A DNA stretch of 64,000 bases from assembly GCF_023856365.1 (NCBI RefSeq), contig NC_064552.1, positions 9,459,660 to 9,523,659 on the forward strand, written 5' to 3'. The stretch comes from Brienomyrus brachyistius. Taxonomy: Eukaryota > Chordata > Actinopteri > Osteoglossiformes > Mormyridae. Under the pieces are notes generated by a model. It made no database searches. It worked only from the letters and a program-made list of their open reading frames with translations, and was not told the DNA's origin. Numbering within the stretch: the first letter of the stretch is position 1; every line of letters starts with the position of its first letter. This document shows positions 1 to 64,000 of this stretch, piece by piece. The position numbers and the translations under genes are program-made.

Positions 1-2691
1 TGCCCTAGGATTTATTTAAATACTTAAACATGTTTTTAAATAATATATCATAATCAAAAGCTTTGTCAATCTAATTAGCTATGCTAACTGGCAGAGCACT
101 TGTTTGGAGATCAAGTACTCCCAGGATCTTCATCTCCAGAGAAAGGCTCGACCAATTAGCAAGGAGTGAAACAGTACCAGCTACCGAACAGAGGGCAAAC
201 CCGACTTCTGAGAGGCAGGAGGCCATGCGTCACACCCAAAAGTTAATCTTCTTCTGTAGTTTTGTGTTTGGAGTCTTGTTTTCAAAAAGGTTACATAGCC
301 ATTCACACAACAGTCATTTGTATGCAAGAAGCACAAAGACGATTCAATTCCTAAGCAGCACCTTTCACAATGGATATTCTGCACAATGCTCCCTACCAAT
401 ACCTACGAACGCCATAAATGAATGGTAATGTTGGGATACAAGGAATGTAAAGACATTCTGGGTGCTAAAAGGCCGGTGAAGAAGTATGATGGGTCCTAGG
501 CTGGGCACTGCCACATTACAGGCGGCTCTTTGAAAGGTGACGTACCGTCAAATTCTACGCAATGCAGTGCCGTTTAGACAAGTCAATTACAAACAAAGTC
601 TAACACGACGACTAAGTGCGGAGAAAACTAAATCTATGGATCTACAGAATCAAAGGGCTTGTACTATTCAGCATTCTGGACTAATCAGTCGATGACTACA
701 GTACTGAAATGGAGTGTTACAAGCAACTTTTAGTATCTCGCAGAATCACATTACTCGATACTTACAGGAGATACAAAGTACAGTAACAGTTTGAACCAGA
801 TCATTTTGCTCACTACTCAAGGATGAGCTAAAAGTGTTTTTATAAAACCCACATTACACATCAAAGCAACAATTAAACGTTCTGTTAAATAATAATTTCA
901 CACATGAATACACAAATATAAGTATACAATTATGTATATTTGTTGACATTTTAGCATCCACCTAATTGACAGGAAGTATCCTTTCTTAACACCAGAATAG
1001 CAATACCAAGATGTCCTTAAGGTCTAACATCATTAAGAAGCTGACATGACTTCAGGAGATAATGACATGTTGGTCCATCCATCTTCCAACTGCTTATAGA
1101 GTATAGGGTTGTGGGGGGGAGGGGTTGGGAGCCCCCGGCTGGGGTGCACGAGGCAGGCAGACACCCTGGACTCAACACCGGTACACAGCAGGCCAACCTG
1201 ATCCACAGCTTCCAAAAGTGCATCTAGCATGGATTTTCATATTAAGTCATGGAACCACCATGACATAGCTCTAAGCGCATCATTCATCAATATTTAACCT
1301 AAAACTTTGGCGGGGGGGGCATTACTTCTCAATAAATAACCATGAGGCAGGTCCCAAAAGTTAGATTTCCCTACAAGAGATTTTGACGCCCCATAGACGT
1401 TGCAGAAATTCCCAGTCCACTTAAAATCCGCCGTTACGCCACAAAGTGAGGAGACTAAGTGTCCAAGCAGAAAAAGCCCCTCAGACGACACGTAATGAGA
1501 CCCCATGTACGGCTTATTTAAAGGTGACCTTATACCGAAACGACCTTATTAAACTCGGGAGTGAAAGGGCAAAATGAGGAAGGATAAAAGGCCGCGCTGT
1601 GCCAGATCACTTAACCGTGTCATCGCAGCTTCAGCCAAAAACCATGACGGGTACATTTTAAAGAAGTGGGGGGGGGGGGGGATCAGAAATCTCGACCATA
1701 TTCAGAAGTCACGATGTCATTTTTTTTGACAACATGAGGAAAATAAATATTATATATATATTTATAGGGCATCCTCATGGATATATAATGAAAGAAAGCA
1801 AATTTTACTGAACAAGATGTTACCATTTATTCAATTATGTATAGAAAAGACAAGGTTTAAATATTCCAAAGAATCCCTAACACTTATTGCCAAATAACAC
1901 AAATTAAGGTTCAGGGGGAAAGTGATCAAACATGCATGCGACATTATATATGAAACGATACTGCCGTTGGTAGTTTGTGTGACGCTTCCCGTGTTACAAT
2001 GCGATCTGTGCCTCTCTCACTGTATAATCTCATTTGAAAAATCACATCAGAGCACTTTAAGGACAGGGTGTCTCATGAGAACGCCTGGAACATACACCAG
2101 CGAGAGTCAAGACCTGCCGTCCAGTGTGACATCACTTCTAAATGGTAACAACCGCCCCCGAGTGGAAAACGACATCAATACACAATCCTCGGGCCTTGAG
2201 GAATAACGCTGAGCGTGCGCAGGAAATCTGTCCGGACATATTGGATCTTTCTACATACTTATCATCCTAATAAAAGTTCAGCAGTTCAATACAGCTAACT
2301 CGCAAGATGTAAAACATGAAAGATTACATACATACAAGACCAGAGAACATATACCTCCCCATTAAAATCAAAGGCTTTTATAGTAACACACTGTATGTGC
2401 AATGCTAGCATTCCGTCAAGACACAAACTCGCTAGAATATTAAGACAAAAAAAAATATAAAAAATCATAGATGGAGGCCAACATGTTCTGTTTGCACAAT
2501 TTATTTTAATTCTTTGAGAAGTTAACTGGTATTCAACTTTTTTTTTTTGTCCATTAAATGAGGGAAGGCATATGGTGTAGTTTGAATGTTGAATAATCAT
2601 ACAAAAATAAATCTAAAAGACGAAAAGGTAGGAGTCCTCAATACCAAGAGCGTGCAGTACAGGGAGAGCACAGGTGACCGGCCGTGCGACG
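1..2691. other. parg 3' UTR and downstream flank
   Basis: I see no further coding exon, RNA gene or recognisable transposon here. The open frames (81-428, 1294-1506, 1922-2206, 2295-2600) show no motif and no splice structure. A run of 14 G occupies 1668-1681. Confidence 0.5.
2500..2505 (-). promoter_or_regulatory. parg: Candidate parg polyadenylation signal AATAAA
   Basis: The first AATAAA on the minus strand after the stop lies about 190 bp downstream, followed by a T-rich stretch suited to a downstream element. Other minus-strand AATAAA hexamers occur further left (for example at 11-16), so a longer 3' UTR is possible. Confidence 0.4.
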
Positions 2692-43483
<40,792 letters not shown>

Positions 43484-45410
43484 GCTTCGAAGAATGAAAA
43501 CAGGCGTCAGTTACCCAAAACAATTAAAGCTGAACCAATGCGGTGATGGTATTTACAGTTAATTGACACCTAATTTGCAATTAAGAAGCATTAGCTTATT
43601 ATAAGACAGTTTATTCAGAGGACAAGAGGCATGTGGGGCGAAATGTCAAACAAGCAGCTAGCTTATACTTACAACAAAAACTTAGTTAAAAGGGCGACGT
43701 TTTGTTGACGGTATTTCCCTTGGGATTTCAAGTAATAAGAGAAAGCAACTTTTTTTAGTGCGCAGCGTATTACACCTAATGCAGGCATATGTTACCTATG
43801 CAAGATCTACGATTCAGACAACCCAGGACGGTGAACAAATAAAGGTAGCTTTCGATATAGCGTATTGGCTAGTTAGCAACGTAGCCACTGTTGGAAACGC
43901 AAACCGTGAAGAAAGAATATCGTTCGCTAGGCAAAGTTCAAAAGATTGACAGGTAATGGAAAATGCGGCTTCAACCCAGTCTTGTATTCTAAATTGTTCC
44001 AATTGAAATTCAATTTCAGAAACTAAAACATTTCAGCAAATTATGCTAAAAAAACACCCATTCCAAAGCTCTTTGTCACCGTACAATTTACTTTCCCTAT
44101 AATTCCCGGACTTGTAAAAACTCATTGACGGCAATCAGAATCAGGCCAATTGCACTGCCAGGTTTCAAAGGGAGGCGGGCTCAAGGGCCATGTCACTTAG
44201 CAACAGAGCCGAAAAGAAATTTATTGTCGTGCAAACATTTTTACCGTACGTGTACTATACTCCACATCTTACGTAATACCTAGAAGTTAGTTCTAAGGTT
44301 TGGTGGTTGCTAAAGTAGTTTTAAAAATATGGATAAAATAGTTGTGAATATAAATTTTAAACTTTTTTGTGGTTTAGCCTATTCAGTTTGATGTGAATCT
44401 GGTATTTCTAGAGTTACGCTTGTCCAACATGCTATTTGTGATGTAGCGTTATTTTCAGTGTAGATGTCATAGTATGCGTTAGATGCGAGATGATCAGTTC
44501 AAGAAATGCGCAGTCCGAGACATTTTTTTAAATACTATTAACACTGTTGTTCTGGCCGTGAAAAAGTAATATTTGTGTCTACACATTTAGTATAAAAATG
44601 TGAAGATCTAGAGGCTGATCATATATAACGATAATATATTGCTATGGAATAAAATGGCACGCGATGGTCAGCAGTACGCGTGATTATGTACAATTTCTGC
44701 AAGACGAACGACTAGTCCACTAATCTGGTGTGGGTGTTTCATTTTGCTGTTTGTCTGAGGTTCACAAACCACCGTTAGCTCCCTGTGAGGTGTTTTTAAT
44801 GTTGGCTTTTCTAGCATTGATTTTTAATGTATATGTTAATGATAATGACACGTGGTGTTTCACCTATATAGACTGCGCAAATAAATAAGCCTAATGTAGT
44901 CCAGGACTGGCATCTCCTACACTTCGTAGCTATCTCTAATGTAATTCCCTTTGCATGACGCGGTAATCCATAGCTAGTACAGTAAAATGAATATCTGACG
45001 AGTGCAATTTCCAGTTAAACGGTCACATTATTTTTAGTGAAAGAACGATTTATCCTTTAATTCCGCAGTCTAGTATCATTAAAAGGCAGGTGTGCTATGA
45101 GGTGAGATATCGCCACACCCATTAGTTGAATCTGTATATAGTTATACTTAAACCTAGCTACAGATTGCTTGTCGTATTGGCAGGGATACATGTAAATTAC
45201 TGGAGATGTTGTTAGCGACAGCATGAATTTTATAGCAATTGGTTTTGTAGAGTGAATAAGAAATCTTTTCCAGAAAAATGTGATTATATAGGAGCGCTCA
45301 TTTTATTATAGCATTTAAGACTCGAATCGTGTACTATTGTTTTTTCCCCCCAATGTAACATTAATTTAAATTCTCATCCGGATGTTCATCTTATTTCTCT
45401 TCTTCATTAT

Positions 45411-45624
45411 AAAGGGGGTTCTCGCGTTACGACGTCTGTAAATACGACGTTTCGCGTTTACGACGCTCACTCCCATAAAAAAACTTGAAGAATACGCAGT
45501 AACACGGAAAAGGAAATTTACCACGAGAGATCAGAAAAAGGGTGTTTCGACTTACAACAAAACTCGGGTTACGTCACTGTCGTAGGAACGGAACTGCGTC
45601 GTAACACGAGGATCCCCTGTATAC
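45411..45624. mobile_element. Palindromic mariner-like MITE
   Basis: GGGGGTTCTCGCGTTACGAC near the left end is inverted as CGTCGTAACACGAGGATCCCC near the right. TA dinucleotides flank both ends, as in Tc1/mariner insertions. No transposase is encoded. Confidence 0.65.
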
Positions 45625-45626
45625 AT

Positions 45627-45825
45627 CCATCCATCCACCCAGTTTCCAAACCGCTTATCCTTCTGGGTCGCGGGGGGTCCAGAGCCTATCCCGGAAGCTA
45701 TGGCCTTGAAGCAGGGTACAACGCAGCATGGGGGGCCAGCCCATCGCAGGGTACACTCACACACCATTCACTCAGACACGCACTCCTACGGGCAATTCAC
45801 TACGCCTGTATACATCAACAAAACA
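45627..45825 (-). mobile_element. SINE fragment (TGGA-tailed family), minus orientation
   Basis: CATCCATCCATCCACCCAGT, GAGCCTATCCCGGAAGC and GGGGGGCCAGCCCATCGCAG are the reverse of the 3' half of the SINE at 17721-18042. It is truncated at about 45825, where family B MITE sequence takes over. Confidence 0.85.
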
Positions 45826-45835
45826 AACTGCAGAA

Positions 45836-45907
45836 CTCCCTACTGGGGGGGAGCAAAAAACGTGGACTGTCTGTGGGTCCCCAAGGACTGGAGTGGGAAA
45901 CATTGCA
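45836..45907. mobile_element. hAT-like MITE, family B, right half
   Basis: GTGGACTGTCTGTGGGTCCC and TGGGAAACATTGCAC correspond to the right half of the element at 40496-40665. The left half is missing. Confidence 0.65.
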
Positions 45908-46410
45908 CTAATTCTACCCACATCTAAATTTAACAAAGTACTGAGAACTGGTTGAAAGATATATAATGTGTTCTGGTGAACAGTATAAATTGCATTATCA
46001 GCAATTTCAGCTTTCCAACATAAAGGAAGTTCTGCAGTGTATTTGGAAACTGCTGAGAGATCTACACCCAACAGTAATTGTAGTATTACAGACAAAGGAG
46101 GTTCTTTTATACGAATTTTACTGCACCTTGTACTGAAACCTGAATAAAGTTCAATATTTTCATCAGTGAGATGGCGGTTTCAGCCAGTGGTTGAGTATGT
46201 TGATGACAGTTAATGATTTAGAGGGTACAATTGGAGGAAAGACTTATCTACAAATGCATATGCATGTTTCTCTCTGTACAGCACATCTCGGGAAGTAAAA
46301 GTTGACACTTATTGTTCAGGCTTTCCTGTGTGAATAACATTTGTAAGGGAAAAAAGAAAAAAAAATTGTTTAGCCACCCAGTTTCTACCACTATTTAATA
46401 ATACCTCAGA

Positions 46411-46732
46411 AGGACAGCAGCTCAGTCTCAGTCACGTGCCCTGATGGGGCGATAGCAGGACGGCAGCTCAGTCTTGGTCACGTGCCCTGATGGGGCGATA
46501 GCAGGACGGCAGCTCAGTCTTGGTCACGTGCCCTGATGGGGCGATAGCAGGACGGCAGCTCAGTCTCAGTCACGAGCCCCAATGTGGCGATAGCAGGACG
46601 GTAGCTCAGTCTCAGTCATGTGCCCCGATGGGGCGATAGCAGGACGGCAGCTGTCTCAGTCACGTGCCCCGATGGGGCGATAGCAGGACGGCAGCTCAGT
46701 CTCAGTCACGTGCCCCGATGGGGCGATAGCAG
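46411..46732. repeat. 46-bp minisatellite, seven copies
   Basis: The unit starts AGGACGGCAGCTCAGTCTCA, continues GTCACGTGCCCTGATGGGGC and ends GATAGC. Seven units are present, one with a 4-bp deletion. CACGTG is intact in five of the seven. The array lies about 2.9 kb upstream of the parg start codon and 1 kb downstream of the myof stop. Confidence 0.95.
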
Positions 46733-47322
46733 AACTGTGGCATTGCAAATCATACTTCCAAAAAGGTCAGCCCATCTGCATGAAGTAAGATGATGCTAAG
46801 CTGGGGAGAATTCTCCAGGAACAGAAAATTGGGAGTTCTAGAATCACATACCTACCATTCTAATGGTGAATTCAACTTTATACATTCCCTCCCCACTCTT
46901 CAGTGGTCATACGAATCTCTTCCTTGTACTATCTGATGGCATTGTAGTGAGGGGTTGTACTAAAACAGGGCCACAAAAGGAGTCAGCCACAATGAGAACT
47001 TCAAAGGAATAACTAGCTTTGAAAGACGAGCTGATTTGAAAAGGCTTGGTTGCTATTGGTCAATTCTGCAGCCCACATTCTGACTGATCTGGGTAAAACC
47101 CGATGTCCTTACATATTTAATACAAAATGGTTCTATAAAATATCGAAAGTGAGAAAATTTGTCTGAAAACAGCATTTCTGTTCCGAGAAAGAATATAATT
47201 ATCAGATTACTTTGCTTTCATCAAGAAATTCTGTATGTATCCCATTACTGAGCGTTAAGGTTATGAACTATTGTATACAGTATGTATTATGAAGACACAG
47301 TGATGAAGTGGCACCTTAAGAC

Positions 47323-47328
47323 TTTAAT
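47323..47328 (-). promoter_or_regulatory. myof: Candidate myof polyadenylation signal ATTAAA
   Basis: ATTAAA lies about 440 bp after the stop codon, followed by CACTGTGTCTTC, a possible GU-rich element. No minus-strand AATAAA was found nearer. Confidence 0.35.
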
Positions 47329-47769
47329 GGAAAATGTGAAAAAATCAGTTTCTCTTTTAACCTCCTCAAACATCTGGAACATGTTGTCTAAATATATCAT
47401 CTAAAAGCCTGTACAGATACCACAACCAAAATCCATGAAACTGTAAGTTCTACTGTGCCATGCAAATATTCACACATTCAACCTGTGACTCCGTGTTCTC
47501 TCTTTAAATCCTTAATACACAACGTTGCTTAATTTCAAAACGGTCCATTATACAAACTGGAAAATGACAATGATGTAAAGCAATATTTCTTCAATTTCCT
47601 TGCAAAAAAAAAAAAAAAAAAGAGTAAGGATGAACGAAATGAATGATTATTGTATGGGTTTTAACAATGGCCCCGTCCAAGAAGACATCATGGAGAAGAT
47701 GCAGGTCCTCACACCGCGTGATGCCTGCAGTGCCGTGGGAATGGGGGCAGCAGGGCTTATTGGGATAAT

Positions 47770-63582
<15,813 letters not shown>

Positions 63583-64000
63583 CTGAAAGGTGAGCAGCTA
63601 TTACAATGCACGTAGAGAAAAAGGTCATTTAATGACGCACCATAAGTATAACTAAAGTAACTGCAAGCCACAAACTCTAACACTGGAAATCGGTTAAAAT
63701 TGCCGCTAAATGTTAGTGCCTTCAACAGAAAATTCCAACATGATTTCCTTCACTTGACCAAGAATATCATGTGTAGGTTTCAAAGGATTAGTCTACAAGA
63801 CTAAGGGCTAATCTACAACACTAATGGCTAAAACCCACTACCAAGAGGTTAGTGATCAGCACACATGCTTTGCTTCTGAGAGCTGGTTGCAGGTTAGCTG
63901 AGCACATGCCAATGTCCACACAACATAAAACAAGAATGCACCCTAAAGCAGGGTCCCACAACTGGTGGTCTGTGGGTCAAACCCAGCATGGAAGAGTCGA
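63583..64000. other. myof intron at the right edge
   Basis: I see no further exon before the window ends. The C2C-coding exon expected upstream of w1 is not in these 418 bp. An imperfect tandem (CTACAAGACTAAGGGCTAAT and its near-repeat) lies around 63790-63830. Confidence 0.5.

Larger units (their letters stand above)
43484..47769. other. parg 5' region and myof-parg intergenic space
   Basis: No coding exon is seen. Contents are the putative parg promoter (no TATA box or strong CpG island that I could assign), a mariner-like MITE (45411-45624), SINE and MITE fragments (45627-45907), a 46-bp minisatellite (46411-46732) and a candidate myof poly(A) signal (47323-47328). No TIMM23-like frame is present in either orientation. 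Confidence 0.55.

Overview
This window is vertebrate nuclear DNA, almost certainly from a ray-finned fish and probably a teleost. The evidence is split genes with GT-AG introns, proteins that read as fish-like versions of vertebrate PARG and myoferlin, and an intron population of tRNA-derived SINEs, palindromic MITEs, and hAT and Tc1/mariner remnants of the kind common in teleosts. There are no prokaryotic features. Nearly all open reading frames longer than 60 codons are chance frames, antisense shadows of exons, or frames through repeats. Gene names come from my recall of the vertebrate protein families. I could run no search.

Two protein-coding genes lie in tandem, both on the minus strand. 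Positions 2692-43483 hold a complete poly(ADP-ribose) glycohydrolase gene (parg). I could assemble 18 coding exons by hand. Every junction is GT-AG, every phase agrees, and the sum is 2388 nt (795 residues plus stop, with the shorter of two exon-1 donors). The macrodomain-type catalytic core, with the GGG and QEE signature, lies in exons 8-18. The exon 1-4 amino-terminal region is about 200 residues shorter than in mammals. The introns are long (up to 9.8 kb) and hold most of the repeats in the left two thirds of the window.

Positions 47770-63582 hold the 3' three quarters of a myoferlin-type ferlin gene (myof): 38 coding exons, 4718 nt, about 1571 residues, all phases consistent. It runs from the end of C2C through FerA/FerB, nested DysF, C2D, C2E, C2F and C2G to the carboxy-terminal membrane anchor. 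The amino-terminal quarter (C2A, C2B, FerI and most of C2C) lies beyond 64000. Two of the exons are very small (30 nt and 12 nt). They sit at the junction that corresponds to the alternatively spliced exon 40a of dysferlin.

Between the genes (43484-47769) are the putative parg 5' region, a 46-bp minisatellite, two transposon fragments and the putative myof polyadenylation site. I see no TIMM23-like gene there, although in mammals TIMM23 lies head-to-head with PARG.

Non-genic highlights are a ten-copy, near-identical 45-bp minisatellite in parg intron 13 (15271-15727); a 58-bp degenerate array that seems to have grown from the 3' end of parg exon 16 (6080-6600); a 38-bp array (19123-19335); several families of short palindromic transposons with multiple copies; and long homopolymers, one of which forms the pyrimidine tract of a parg splice acceptor. 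I found no obviously new multi-gene system. The most interesting leads are the microexon pair in myof and the repeat arrays tied to exon boundaries.
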